From BM003 sp963783695 (GTDB taxonomy: Bacteria > Pseudomonadota > Gammaproteobacteria > Steroidobacterales > BM003), in assembly GCA_963783695.1 (NCBI GenBank), contig CAWAOM010000004.1, positions 124,001 through 188,000 of the forward strand: a stretch of DNA of 64,000 nt, given 5' to 3'. The notes below the pieces were generated by a model. It saw nothing but the letters and a program-made list of their open reading frames with translations. It was not told the origin of the DNA and searched no databases. Below, piece after piece: positions 30,179-39,719 of the stretch (within the stretch, counting starts at the first letter, position 1; every line of letters starts with the position of its first letter). Made by a program: the position numbers and the translations under genes.

Positions 30179-32467
30179 ATGGATCGGCACAACATTTCCG
30201 CCACGGTACGCCGGGCGGTTTTTGCTGTGACAGCGGGCGTCGTGGTGACGACCGGTGTCGCACGGGCGCAGCAAAGCAGCGAAACCGTCGCGATCGAAAC
30301 GATCGTCGTCACCGCGCAAAAACGCGAGGAATCGCTGCAGGACGTGCCAATCAGCGTATCGGCCTACAGCGCCGAGTTTCTCGAGCAGGCGCAGATCCAG
30401 GACATCAAGGATTTGATTGAACTGACGCCCGGAGTCTCCGGGCGGACCAAGGACAGTTTCATCGATTACGTGTCGGTGCGCGGCATCATCACCAACGACT
30501 ACGGCATCGGTGGCGACCCGTCGGTCGGAATTTACAAGGACGGGGTTTACCAGGGCCGCAACGGCATGGTCATGACCAGTTTCTACGATCTCGACCGGGT
30601 CGAGGTATTGAAAGGGCCGCAGGGACTGTTGTTCGGGCGCAATGCCGGGTCCGGTGCAATGTCGATTTTGACCGCCAGGCCGAATACCGATTACCTGGAA
30701 GGTTACGTGCGGGCCGGGGCGGGCGAGCGCAGTCACTACGAACTGGAAGGCGCGGTCAACATACCTTTGAACGACAGCTGGGCGCTGCGTTTTGCCGGCT
30801 TTCATGCCGAAGAGGACGGCTATACCGACAACGTCGAAGGCGGCGACGACCTGATCGATTACGACCGAACGGCCGGCCGCGCGATGCTCGGCTATGAGGG
30901 TGATCGTCTCGGCGGGTTCTTCATGGCCGAATACGAAGACCGCGATCAATCGGCGACGATTTATCGGGCTACCGTTCTCGATGACTTTGGCGTCGACGAG
31001 GAAGACGTCGCTTCCGACCTGCTCGACAACGACAAGGACGAATCGCAGATCCTCAGCCTGACTCTCGAACTCAATTACGAATTCGATTTCGCGCGCCTGA
31101 CGTCGATCTCGGCCTACCGCGACTACGATTTCGACTATCTCGAGGATTTCGACGGCACACCGCTGGAAATCAACACTTACAGCCAGGATCAGGACGGCGA
31201 TTACTGGAGCCAGGAGTTCAAACTGGTCTCAAGCGGCGCCGGGCCGCTGCAGTGGTATGCCGGGGCAAGCTATTACAACGAGGACGTCCAGGCGGACTTT
31301 TACCAGCAGTCGGACGAAGACGTTCAGTGTATTTACTTCCTGGGCGATACCTGCGATGTATCTTACGAGCCGGAGTACGAAGAGCCGTGGCCGGGCTACA
31401 GCGCGGAAGGCCTGTTCGAGGCGAACAGCGGGGAAGGCAACTATAACGGCTGGGCAGTCTATGGCGAACTGAGCTACGACCTTACCGATCGTCTCAGCGC
31501 GAGCGCCGGGTTGCGGTACACCTACGACGAAAAAGAGTTTTCCAACGAGATCTTTTTGCCGGCCAGCGCGCTCGGGCCTTTTTACGTTTTCGGCTTGTGG
31601 ACCGACGGTGCGGTTGAGGACAAAAAGGACTGGGACGAGTGGACCCCGCGATTCGCGCTGACCTATGACCTCCTCGACGATGTGCGGGTCTATGGCACCG
31701 TGGTGAAAGGCTACAAATCGGGCGGATTCGGCACGTTCAACGTATTGTTGCCGGAAGGCACGGACTACGTGCCATATGAAACTTTCGATCCGGCCCCGGA
31801 TGGCACCAGGCCCGATCCGTTCGATCCCGAGACCGTCTGGAGCTACGAAATTGGCATGAAGAGCCGCTGGCTCAAGAATCGCCTGCAGGCAAACGTCAGT
31901 GCGTTTTACTATGACTACGACGATCTGCAGATCACGTTCTTCAACGGTGACTCCAACAATACCGAAGTGGAAAACGTCGGTTCTGCCGAAGGCATGGGTT
32001 TCGAGGCCGACCTGCGTTTCCTGCCGAACCGCTATTTCGATTTTTATGCCGGCATCTCGTATCTCGATACCGAGATAGACGATATTCCGGGTGATGTCTG
32101 CGAAGATTGCGACGGCAATAGCCTGGTCTGGGCGCCGGAATGGACGTTTGCCGGTATCGGCACATTGCGCTACCCGGTCGGCCGGTTCGGAGAAGCCTTC
32201 TTCTCTGCGGAGTACACCTGGCAGGACGATTACTATACTGATTTCGACAACAGCAGCGACATCCAGGTAGACAGCTACGCTCTCACCGCTTTCCGTGTCG
32301 GCCTCGAGGAGGCGACCGGGAAATGGGTCGCCACGTTGTATCTGGACAACGCATTTGACGAATTTTACTGGGATGGCGCAGCCGCCGACGAAGAGATCAT
32401 CCCGCAGCACTTTTTTGGCCCGGGGCGACCGCGTACGTTCGGCGGCGAGATTATCTTTCGTTTCTGA
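30179..32467 (+). CDS. TonB-dependent outer-membrane receptor, ligand unknown
   Basis: This 762-residue receptor starts at an ATG behind GGGGGA. The signal peptide ends near ARAQQ, and a possible TonB box follows (ETIVVTAQKREESLQDVPISV). The plug carries VSVRGIITNDYGIGGDPSVG and DRVEVLKGPQGLLFGRNAG. The barrel ends in the usual terminal Phe (GGEIIFRF). It has two extracellular Cys pairs, CIYFLGDTC and CEDC. Proteins of this pattern in marine gammaproteobacteria are numerous and have unknown ligands. The adjacent genes on both sides (Rieske oxygenase, polyamine catabolism) do not settle its substrate. Confidence 0.9.
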   Translation: MDRHNISATVRRAVFAVTAGVVVTTGVARAQQSSETVAIETIVVTAQKREESLQDVPISVSAYSAEFLEQAQIQDIKDLIELTPGVSGRTKDSFIDYVSVRGIITNDYGIGGDPSVGIYKDGVYQGRNGMVMTSFYDLDRVEVLKGPQGLLFGRNAGSGAMSILTARPNTDYLEGYVRAGAGERSHYELEGAVNIPLNDSWALRFAGFHAEEDGYTDNVEGGDDLIDYDRTAGRAMLGYEGDRLGGFFMAEYEDRDQSATIYRATVLDDFGVDEEDVASDLLDNDKDESQILSLTLELNYEFDFARLTSISAYRDYDFDYLEDFDGTPLEINTYSQDQDGDYWSQEFKLVSSGAGPLQWYAGASYYNEDVQADFYQQSDEDVQCIYFLGDTCDVSYEPEYEEPWPGYSAEGLFEANSGEGNYNGWAVYGELSYDLTDRLSASAGLRYTYDEKEFSNEIFLPASALGPFYVFGLWTDGAVEDKKDWDEWTPRFALTYDLLDDVRVYGTVVKGYKSGGFGTFNVLLPEGTDYVPYETFDPAPDGTRPDPFDPETVWSYEIGMKSRWLKNRLQANVSAFYYDYDDLQITFFNGDSNNTEVENVGSAEGMGFEADLRFLPNRYFDFYAGISYLDTEIDDIPGDVCEDCDGNSLVWAPEWTFAGIGTLRYPVGRFGEAFFSAEYTWQDDYYTDFDNSSDIQVDSYALTAFRVGLEEATGKWVATLYLDNAFDEFYWDGAAADEEIIPQHFFGPGRPRTFGGEIIFRF

Positions 32468-32607
32468 CGGTCGCCACGACAGGCCGGGCGGCGGCAGCGC
32501 TGCTGTCCGTCTGCGCCGATGAACATCACGTATTCCGGCGCAGTGGCTGGTGGAGCGGCTTTTGAACGTGGCAAGGCTATCGTGAACCCCGCGCCAGTGA
32601 TGTCGAT

Positions 32608-33357
32608 ATGAGCAAGCGACCGCTGATTGGCGTGACTGCCTGTCGGCAGATCATCGAACCTCATTACTTTCATGTGGTGGGAGAGAAGTACATCGACGCC
32701 GTTGTCGATGGTGCCGGCGGTGTGCCGCTGCAACTGCCGGCGCTCGCCGAGCGGACCGCAGTTGCAGAATTGCTCGCCGGTCTCGACGGGCTGCTGGTTA
32801 CGGGAAGCCCTTCCAACATCGAGCCCGGGCACTATGGCGGTGAGCCGAGCAAGCCGGGGACGAGCCATGATCCTGCGCGCGACCAGACGACGTTGCAATT
32901 GATTCCCGCCGCGATCGGCGCCGGGCTGCCGGTGTTCGCGATTTGTCGCGGCTTCCAGGAAATGAACGTGGCTTTCGGTGGCAGCCTGCACCAGGAGTTG
33001 CGCCAGCATCCGGATCGGCATGACCATCACGCTGATGAGAGCCTGCCGATCGAGGAGCAATACCGGCCGCTGCACAGCGTGCGTTTCGCTGGGGGAGGCC
33101 TGCTCGAGACGCTGACCGGTTGCCCGGGTGCAGAAGTCAACTCCGTGCATTACCAAGGCATCGAGCGTCTCGGCGAGGGGCTCAGCGTTGAGGCGGTGGC
33201 GCAAGATGGCCTGGTGGAGGCGTTCCGGGTCGCGAATGCCGTGGCGTTCGCGCTGGCAGTTCAATGGCACCCGGAGTGGCGGGTACTCGAGAACCCCGTT
33301 TCACTGGCAATTTTTCGCGCCTTTGGCGCGGCCTGCCGAGCGCGGGCCAGGGAGTAA
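32608..33357 (+). CDS. puuD: Gamma-glutamyl-gamma-aminobutyrate hydrolase family protein
   Basis: This 249-residue class I glutamine amidotransferase-fold hydrolase starts KRPLIGVTACRQI. It has the nucleophile Cys in FAICRGFQEMNV (about residue 114), the catalytic His in VQWHPEW (about 222) and the following Glu. PuuD releases GABA from gamma-glutamyl-GABA in the glutamylated putrescine pathway. It is the first of at least four genes in the same direction; the next start follows by only 5 bp. The ribosome site is weak, so the exact ATG is slightly uncertain. Confidence 0.9.
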   Translation: MSKRPLIGVTACRQIIEPHYFHVVGEKYIDAVVDGAGGVPLQLPALAERTAVAELLAGLDGLLVTGSPSNIEPGHYGGEPSKPGTSHDPARDQTTLQLIPAAIGAGLPVFAICRGFQEMNVAFGGSLHQELRQHPDRHDHHADESLPIEEQYRPLHSVRFAGGGLLETLTGCPGAEVNSVHYQGIERLGEGLSVEAVAQDGLVEAFRVANAVAFALAVQWHPEWRVLENPVSLAIFRAFGAACRARARE

Positions 33358-33362
33358 GGGAT

Positions 33363-34694
33363 ATGGAAACGATCGAGGCATGGCTGAAGAAAAACGGCAT
33401 CGACGAGGTCGAGGGTATCGTTTCGGATATGGCGGGAATTGCGCGCGGCAAATTCGTGCCGGCAGGCAAATTCTGTCGTCATAAGGGCATGCGGCTGCCC
33501 GAGTCTTTGTTCATCCAGACTGTCACCGGGACCTATGCGGACACCGACGGCGTTGGCAATGCCGACCAGGACATCCAGCTGCGTCCCGACCCCTGTACCA
33601 TCCGGGTGGTGCCGTGGGCCAATGAGCCGACGGCCATCGTCATTCACGATTGTTTTTTTCACGACGGCGCGCCGGTCGATATTTCGCCTCGCCACGTGTT
33701 GCGCCATGTGCTTGAGCTCTATCGCCAAAAGGGCTGGCAGCCGGTCGTGGCGCCGGAAGTCGAGTTCTACCTGGTCAAACCCAATACCGACCCGGATTTT
33801 CCGCTTGAGCCGCCGCTCGGCCGCTCGGGACGGCCGGAGGCCGCGCGCCAGCCTTTCAGCATCGATGCACTGAACGAATTCGATCCGCTGATCGAGACGG
33901 TCTACGACTACTGCGAGGCGATGGAAATCGATGTCGATTCGCTGATCCACGAGGCCGGCGCGGCGCAAATCGAAATCAACTTCCTGCATGGAGATCCGCT
34001 GGCGCTGGCCGACCAGGTATTCCTGTTCAAACGCGTCGTGCGCGAAGCGGCCCTTCGCCACAACGTCTATGCAACGTTCATGGCCAAGCCGATGGAAAGG
34101 GAACCGGGCAGTGCGCTGCATATCCACCACAGCATTGTCGATGTCGAGACCGGGGTTAACGTTTTCTCGGACCAAAAGGGCGAGCCCACCGAGGAATTTT
34201 TTGGCTTTATCGCCGGACTGCAGCGCTATACCCCCGATTGCGTGCTGCTCTACGCGCCGTATGTCAATTCATACCGGCGTTTTGCCCGTTATCTCTCGGC
34301 ACCGATCAATGTGCAGTGGGCGGTGGACAATCGTACGGTTGGTCTGCGGGTGCCGCGCTCCGGGCCGGAAAACCGCCGGGTCGAGAACCGGGTGGCCGGC
34401 GCAGACGTCAATCCTTACCTGGCGATTGCAACCTCGCTTGCGAGCGGACTGGTCGGCATTGAACAGCGTTTGCGCCCGAGCGACCCGATCGAGGGTAGCG
34501 CCTACGATCTGCCGTTCGTGTTTCCGCGCGACCTCACCGTGGCCGTGCAACGGCTGCATGAATGCGGCGATATCCAGCCCTACCTGGGTGAGCGTTTCAT
34601 CGATGTCTACTCGGCGGTCAAGCGGACCGAGTATGAAGCGCATTTCCAGGTAATCAGCGCGTGGGAGCGGGAACACCTTTTGCTCAACGTGTAA
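33363..34694 (+). CDS. puuA: Gamma-glutamylpolyamine synthetase (glutamine synthetase family)
   Basis: This 443-residue protein is a type I glutamine synthetase-fold enzyme. Motifs: VVAPEVEFYLV and IEINFLHGDP (metal site), FMAKPMEREPGSALHIHHS (ATP and metal), DNRTVGLRVPRSGPENRRVENR (glutamate and phosphate) and ADVNPYLA. In the Puu pathway it ligates glutamate to putrescine using ATP. The ATG at 33363 follows GGAGTAAGGG, and the frame upstream is inside puuD. True GlnA regulation by adenylylation is not expected here. A second paralogue lies at 39720-41084. The neighbours puuD, puuB and puuR support polyamine use. Confidence 0.9.
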   Translation: METIEAWLKKNGIDEVEGIVSDMAGIARGKFVPAGKFCRHKGMRLPESLFIQTVTGTYADTDGVGNADQDIQLRPDPCTIRVVPWANEPTAIVIHDCFFHDGAPVDISPRHVLRHVLELYRQKGWQPVVAPEVEFYLVKPNTDPDFPLEPPLGRSGRPEAARQPFSIDALNEFDPLIETVYDYCEAMEIDVDSLIHEAGAAQIEINFLHGDPLALADQVFLFKRVVREAALRHNVYATFMAKPMEREPGSALHIHHSIVDVETGVNVFSDQKGEPTEEFFGFIAGLQRYTPDCVLLYAPYVNSYRRFARYLSAPINVQWAVDNRTVGLRVPRSGPENRRVENRVAGADVNPYLAIATSLASGLVGIEQRLRPSDPIEGSAYDLPFVFPRDLTVAVQRLHECGDIQPYLGERFIDVYSAVKRTEYEAHFQVISAWEREHLLLNV

Positions 34695-34729
34695 GGCGCC
34701 TTTCCGCGCGAAGGTTGGGGGAGAAAGAC

Positions 34730-36100
34730 TTGGCAACGGCAACCGAAAGATCGACAGCGCAGTGGCAGGAACTCGACAGCGCCCATTATTTGCACCCGTT
34801 TACCGACTACCGTGACCTGAGCCGCAAGGGCAGCCGCATCGTGACGCGCGCGGAAGGTGTCTACCTGTGGGATTCGGACGGACACAAGATTCTCGACGGC
34901 ATGGCCGGTCTGTGGTGTGTCAACGTCGGCTACGGACGCGAGGAGCTGATTGAGGCGGCAAGCCGGCAAATGCGGGAACTGCCTTACTACAACAGCTTCT
35001 TCCAGTGTACTCACCCGCCCGCGATCGAACTGTCGGGGGTATTGACGGACCTGAGTCCGGCGTCATTCAACCACGTGTTCTTTACCGGCTCCGGCTCGGA
35101 AAGCAACGATACGGTGCTGCGCCTGGCGCGCTACTATTGGCAGTTGCGCGGGCAGCCGCAAAAACAGGTTTTCATCAGCCGCCACAATGCTTACCACGGC
35201 AGCACCGTGGCCGCGGCCAGTCTTGGCGGCATGAAGCCGATGCATCGCCAGGGTGGCCTGCCGATTCCGGGTATCGAGCATATCGAGCAGCCGTACTACT
35301 TCGGCTATCGCGGCGAACAGGGCGAGGCGGAGTTCGGCGTCGAATGCGCGCTCGCGCTGGAGCGCAAGATTCTCGAGATCGGCGTGGACAATGTTGCGGC
35401 ATTTATCGCCGAGCCGATCCAGGGCGCCGGAGGCGTCATTATTCCTCCCGACAGCTACTGGCCCGAAGTGCAGCGGATCTGTGACCACTACGACATCCTG
35501 CTGGTTGCCGACGAAGTCATCTGCGGGTTTGGCCGGCTTGGTCACTGGTTCGGTTCAGAACACTATGCAATCAGGCCGGACCTGATGCCGATCGCGAAGG
35601 GAATGACATCCGGCTATTTGCCAATGGGCGCGGTGCTGGTCGGCGATCGGGTCGCTAACGTTGTGGTCAACGACGGCGAGGAGTTCTTTCACGGCTTTAC
35701 CTATTCCGGCCATCCGGCCTGCTGCGCCGTTGCCCTGGCCAACATCGACCTGATCAAACGCGACCGACTGGTGGAGCGGGTGCGCGACAACAGCGGCCCA
35801 TACCTGGCGCGGCAGTGGGCCAGCCTTGGCGATCATCCGCTGGTTGGCGAGGCACGCTGCCGCGGCCTGGTCGCCGCGCTGGAACTTGTGCGCGACAAGG
35901 CTGCCCGCGCCCGGTTCGAGCCGCCGGGCCGGGTCGGGACGCTGTGCCGCGATATCGCGGTGGAAAACGGTCTGGTAATGCGCGCGGTTGGCGACACCAT
36001 GATCATCTCGCCGCCGCTGATTATCGCCACGGCGGAGATCGACGAACTGGTCGCGATCGCCCGCCGGACTCTCGACCTTACGGCAGAGTATGTCCTCTGA
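34730..36100 (+). CDS. Class III aminotransferase, probable putrescine/polyamine--pyruvate transaminase
   Basis: This 456-residue PLP enzyme starts at a TTG behind GGGGAGAAA. Motifs: GVYLWDSDGHKILDGMAGLWCVNVGYG, then FFTGSGSESNDTVLR, the ADEVICGFGR loop, and PIAKGMTSGYLPMGA with the PLP lysine. It resembles SpuC-type putrescine aminotransferases and beta-alanine--pyruvate transaminases. It would remove the terminal amino group of putrescine or its glutamyl derivative. It lies between puuA (35 bp) and puuB, which it overlaps by 11 bp, so it belongs to the operon. The amine used cannot be fixed from sequence. Confidence 0.88.
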   Translation: MATATERSTAQWQELDSAHYLHPFTDYRDLSRKGSRIVTRAEGVYLWDSDGHKILDGMAGLWCVNVGYGREELIEAASRQMRELPYYNSFFQCTHPPAIELSGVLTDLSPASFNHVFFTGSGSESNDTVLRLARYYWQLRGQPQKQVFISRHNAYHGSTVAAASLGGMKPMHRQGGLPIPGIEHIEQPYYFGYRGEQGEAEFGVECALALERKILEIGVDNVAAFIAEPIQGAGGVIIPPDSYWPEVQRICDHYDILLVADEVICGFGRLGHWFGSEHYAIRPDLMPIAKGMTSGYLPMGAVLVGDRVANVVVNDGEEFFHGFTYSGHPACCAVALANIDLIKRDRLVERVRDNSGPYLARQWASLGDHPLVGEARCRGLVAALELVRDKAARARFEPPGRVGTLCRDIAVENGLVMRAVGDTMIISPPLIIATAEIDELVAIARRTLDLTAEYVL

Positions 36101-37364
36101 TTACCCTGCCTCGTACTATGCCGCGACCGCCAGCGGTGTCCGGGTCGGGCAGCCCCTGGCGGGCGCGATCAACGCCGATGTCTGCGTCGTAGGCGGTGGC
36201 TATACCGGTCTCTCGACGGCGCTGCACCTGGCCCGGCGCGGCTATGACGTTGTCCTGCTCGAGGCGCATCGGGTCGGGTGGGGTGCGTCGGGGCGTAACG
36301 GCGGTCATGTCGGCGTCGGCCAGCGCCGCGGCGCGGCAGAGCTTGTCGAGATGTTCGGTCCGGCGCGGGCGCGCGAATTGTGGGAACTCGGCCGCGACGC
36401 TGCGGAACTGGTCAAGAACCTGGTTCGCGAATGCGAAATCGACTGCGATCTGTCGCCGGGTCAGATGGTCGCTGCCGCGAAGCCGTCGCATATGCAGGAG
36501 ATGGCCGCCGAGATTGCGGTCCTGAACAAGCAGTTCGGTTACGCCGATATCGGCATGTTGAGTCGATCCGGGCTCGAGGCGCAGCTGGCCAGCCCGGTAT
36601 TTCATGGCGGGTGTCTCGACAAGGGCGCGTCACACCTGCACCCGCTGAACTACTGCCTCGGGCTGGCCGCGGCGGCGGAACGTGCGGGAGCGAGAATCTT
36701 CGAGCAATCCGAAGTCTTGGCGATGGATGGCGCCGACCCGGCGACGCTATGCACGTCTCGCGGCGCGGTGACTGCGCGATTTGTCGTACTGGGTTGTAAC
36801 GGTTACCTGGCTGCGCTCGAGCCGCGTCTCGCCGGTAAGATCATGCCGATCAATAATTTCGTGGTGGCAACGGAGCCGCTGGGTGCCGCCGGCGCCGGGT
36901 TGATTCGTAATGGCGCCTGCGTTCACGACACTCGCTTCGTGGTCAACTATTTTCGCCTGTCTAAGGACCAGCGCCTGATATTCGGCGGCGGCGAGAACTA
37001 CAGCCGCCGTTTTCCATCCGATATTGCTGCGTTCGTGCGCCCTTACCTGGTAAGGATCTTCCCCCAGCTTGCGACCGCCGCTATTGAGTATGCATGGGGC
37101 GGCACCCTGGCGATTACGCTGAATCGGCTGCCCTGTGTCGGCCGGCTTGCGCCCAACCTTTTCTATGCACAGGGTTATTCCGGGCATGGTGTGCCGATGG
37201 CCACGCTGGCGGGTCAGCTGATTGCCGAGGCGCTGGCGGGGACTGCGGAGCGATTCGATGTGATGGCGAGCATCCCGCAGCCGAAATTTCCGGGCGGGAC
37301 GCTGTTGCGTTATCCGGGACTCGTGCTCGGGATGTTGTATTACGCGTTGCGCGACCGGTTTTGA
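36090..37364 (+). CDS. puuB: FAD-dependent gamma-glutamylputrescine oxidase-like protein
   Basis: This 424-residue DAO-family flavoprotein begins SSDYPASYYAATASG, typical of PuuB, followed by the FAD Rossmann motif VCVVGGGYTGLSTALHLA and WGASGRNGGHVG. The C-terminal GYSGHGVPMATLAG closes the FAD site. PuuB oxidises gamma-glutamylputrescine to the aldehyde with release of ammonia and peroxide. Its start overlaps the aminotransferase stop by 11 bp. With both an aminotransferase and an oxidase in the operon, two routes to the aldehyde are possible. The next gene (puuR) follows after 99 bp. Confidence 0.88.
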   Translation: MSSDYPASYYAATASGVRVGQPLAGAINADVCVVGGGYTGLSTALHLARRGYDVVLLEAHRVGWGASGRNGGHVGVGQRRGAAELVEMFGPARARELWELGRDAAELVKNLVRECEIDCDLSPGQMVAAAKPSHMQEMAAEIAVLNKQFGYADIGMLSRSGLEAQLASPVFHGGCLDKGASHLHPLNYCLGLAAAAERAGARIFEQSEVLAMDGADPATLCTSRGAVTARFVVLGCNGYLAALEPRLAGKIMPINNFVVATEPLGAAGAGLIRNGACVHDTRFVVNYFRLSKDQRLIFGGGENYSRRFPSDIAAFVRPYLVRIFPQLATAAIEYAWGGTLAITLNRLPCVGRLAPNLFYAQGYSGHGVPMATLAGQLIAEALAGTAERFDVMASIPQPKFPGGTLLRYPGLVLGMLYYALRDRF

Positions 37365-37463
37365 CCTGGCCGGCGCCGCGCATAGCGGTTTCGTAATGGC
37401 TGCCCGGAGGCGGGGCCGGCATTTCATTAGCGTCGGCGGGCAGCGCAAAACCGGGAGGGTGAC

Positions 37464-38006
37464 ATGGACGTAGGCGCACGGTTGAAAGCGGTAAGGCAGA
37501 TGCACGGGCTGTCGCAGCGGGAGCTGGCGAAGCGCGCGGGAGTGACCAACAGCACGATTTCATTGATCGAGCTAAACCGGGTCAGTCCGTCGATTGGTTC
37601 GCTAAAAAAAGTGCTCGATGGCATCCCCATGACCTTTGCGGCTTTTTTTACTTTCGAGTACGAGCACGGACAACAGACATTTTTCTCCGCATCCGATCTC
37701 GTGGATATGGGCAGCGCGGACATTCGCTACCTGCTTGTCGCGGCGCAGCGCCCGAATCGGGCCATGGCGATGATGCACGAGTGCTATCCACCCGGCGCCG
37801 ATACCGGGCCCGAGACGATAGCGCACAGCGGTGAAGAGGGCGGTGTGATCGTGCGTGGCGAGATCGAGATTTCGGTGGCCGGCGAAACCCGTGTACTCGG
37901 TCCGGGTGACGCCTATTATTTCGATACTTCGCTGCCGCACCGCTTCCGCAATATCGGCGACGAGACCTGCGAACTCGTCAGCGCGAGTACGCCGCCGACA
38001 TTCTGA
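37464..38006 (+). CDS. puuR: PuuR-type transcriptional regulator (XRE helix-turn-helix plus cupin)
   Basis: This 180-residue regulator has an N-terminal XRE helix-turn-helix (RLKAVRQMHGLSQRELAKRAG, TNSTISLIELNRVSPS; about residues 5-45) and a C-terminal cupin (HSGEEGGVIVRGEIEI, LGPGDAYYFDTSLPHRF). PuuR represses puu genes until it binds putrescine. Location inside the cluster supports the same role. The ATG follows GGGAGGGTGAC. I could not find a convincing repeated operator in the surrounding spacers. Regulators of other cupin-XRE classes are possible but less likely here. Confidence 0.9.
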   Translation: MDVGARLKAVRQMHGLSQRELAKRAGVTNSTISLIELNRVSPSIGSLKKVLDGIPMTFAAFFTFEYEHGQQTFFSASDLVDMGSADIRYLLVAAQRPNRAMAMMHECYPPGADTGPETIAHSGEEGGVIVRGEIEISVAGETRVLGPGDAYYFDTSLPHRFRNIGDETCELVSASTPPTF

Positions 38007-38044
38007 TCCGGGCAGCGGCCGCAGTTTCGACTATATTTTCTCAG

Positions 38045-39703
38045 ATGAGCGCAAAACTGCAGACCGTGCTGGAGGCCTTTTACGAAAAAGAGGCCGACCG
38101 TCCCGACGATATTTTTCTGGTGCAACCGCTGGCCGGCGCCGAGGTGGTCACATACACCTGGGCCGAAGTCGGTGAGCAAAGCCGCAGAATGGCGTCCTAC
38201 CTGCGCAGCCTCGGTCTCCCCGAAGGCAGCAATATCGCACTGATCTCTAACAATTGTGCGCACTGGTTTATTGCAGATCTGGCGATCTGGATGGCGGGAT
38301 TCGTCTCCGTCCCTGTCTATCCTGTTCTGAGCGCCGAGTCGGTGCGGCCGATACTCGAGCATTGCGATGCCAGACTGGTTTTTGTTGGCAAGCTTGCCGA
38401 CTGGCCCGCGATGGCGCCGGGCATCCCGCCACACCTGCCACAGGTCGGGCTGCCCATTCGCCCCGATGGCGATTTCCTCGAGTGGGAATCACTGATCGCC
38501 GCGCATGAGCCGTTGCGCGAGTCACGCCGACCGGACCCCGATGAGCTTGCAACGATCATCTACACATCCGGTACGACGGGCGATCCCAAAGGCGTGATGC
38601 ATAGTTTCTCCACCCTCGGGTTTGCCGCCCAGAGCGGCGTCGATCTCTACAGTATCGGTGGCGATGACCGTTTGCTGTCGTATTTGCCGCTGGCGCATGT
38701 CGCCGAGCGCGCAGTCGTAGAGTTTTGTGCGATTTACGCGGGAGCGAGAGTGTATTTCGCACATGCGCTGGACACCTTTGCCGCCGATCTTGCCCGTGCA
38801 CGGCCGACCATTTTCTTCGGTGTGCCGCGGATCTGGTCCAAGCTCCAAAGCGGCGTACACAGCAAGATATCACCTGCAATGCTCGACCGGATTCTGCGCG
38901 TGCCGTGGCTCGGTCGCCGGTTTGGCGCGAAGATCGTTTCCGGCCTGGGTCTGGACCAGGCGCGGCTGGCTATCAGCGGCGCTGCGCCGATTTCGGAGGG
39001 TTTGCTCGAATGGTATCGACGCCTCGGGCTGTCGATACTGGAAGGATATGGCATGACCGAGAACGCGGCCTATTCGCATGGCATGCGGCCCGACTCGATC
39101 CGCATCGGCACGGTCGGCCAGGCGCAACCCGGTGTCGAGGTCCGGCTCGGAGCGGGCGACGAGGTCTTGGTGCGCAGCGATGCCACGATGCTCGGTTACT
39201 ACCGCAATCCCGCGGCGACCCGCGAGTGTCTCGATGACGACGGGTTTCTCCACACCGGTGACGCCGGGGCCATAGATGGCGATGGTTTCCTGCGCATAAC
39301 CGGGCGGGTCAAAGACAGTTTCAAAACCGCGAAGGGTAAGTTCGTCGTACCGGCTCCTATCGAGTCCCGCCTGCTGGAACACCCGGCCATTGAGCAGGCC
39401 TGCGTGCTTGGGCGCGGGTTGCATGCGCCGCTGGGTCTGTGTGTGCTGGGCGCCCACGTCGCTGATCAAAGCAAGGAAGCGCTGTCGAGCCAATTCGAAC
39501 AGTTGCTGCAACAGCTCAATGCCGGGCTGGAAAAGCACGAACGCCTGTCGGGCCTGGTTCTGATCGGCGAGGAGTGGAGCGTGGAGAACGGCTGCCTGAC
39601 ACCGACACTTAAGGTGAAGCGGCCGGCACTGGAGACCCGCTATGGCAAAGTTCTCGAGCAGTGGGCGGAGCAGAAGAGCGCTGTGACATGGGCCGCTGCC
39701 TGA
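38045..39703 (+). CDS. AMP-forming acyl-CoA synthetase
   Basis: This 552-residue ANL-superfamily ligase has the P-loop IIYTSGTTGDPKGVMHSF (about residues 172-189), YGMTENAAYSHG (about 336) and the hinge region DGFLRITGRVKDSFKTAKGKFV with the catalytic Lys region. It resembles long-chain fatty acyl-CoA synthetases of the FadD15 type, but is shorter than the 600-residue class. It would activate a carboxylate with ATP and CoA. Lying 38 bp behind puuR on the same strand, it could serve a carbon acid from amine catabolism, but that is an inference. The ribosome site is poor. Confidence 0.87.
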   Translation: MSAKLQTVLEAFYEKEADRPDDIFLVQPLAGAEVVTYTWAEVGEQSRRMASYLRSLGLPEGSNIALISNNCAHWFIADLAIWMAGFVSVPVYPVLSAESVRPILEHCDARLVFVGKLADWPAMAPGIPPHLPQVGLPIRPDGDFLEWESLIAAHEPLRESRRPDPDELATIIYTSGTTGDPKGVMHSFSTLGFAAQSGVDLYSIGGDDRLLSYLPLAHVAERAVVEFCAIYAGARVYFAHALDTFAADLARARPTIFFGVPRIWSKLQSGVHSKISPAMLDRILRVPWLGRRFGAKIVSGLGLDQARLAISGAAPISEGLLEWYRRLGLSILEGYGMTENAAYSHGMRPDSIRIGTVGQAQPGVEVRLGAGDEVLVRSDATMLGYYRNPAATRECLDDDGFLHTGDAGAIDGDGFLRITGRVKDSFKTAKGKFVVPAPIESRLLEHPAIEQACVLGRGLHAPLGLCVLGAHVADQSKEALSSQFEQLLQQLNAGLEKHERLSGLVLIGEEWSVENGCLTPTLKVKRPALETRYGKVLEQWAEQKSAVTWAAA

Positions 39704-39719
39704 CATCCGGGCAGGCCGT

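Noticed and set aside
31229..32410. 393-codon minus-strand frame over the second TonB receptor
   Set aside because: Antisense shadow; no ribosome site or domain.
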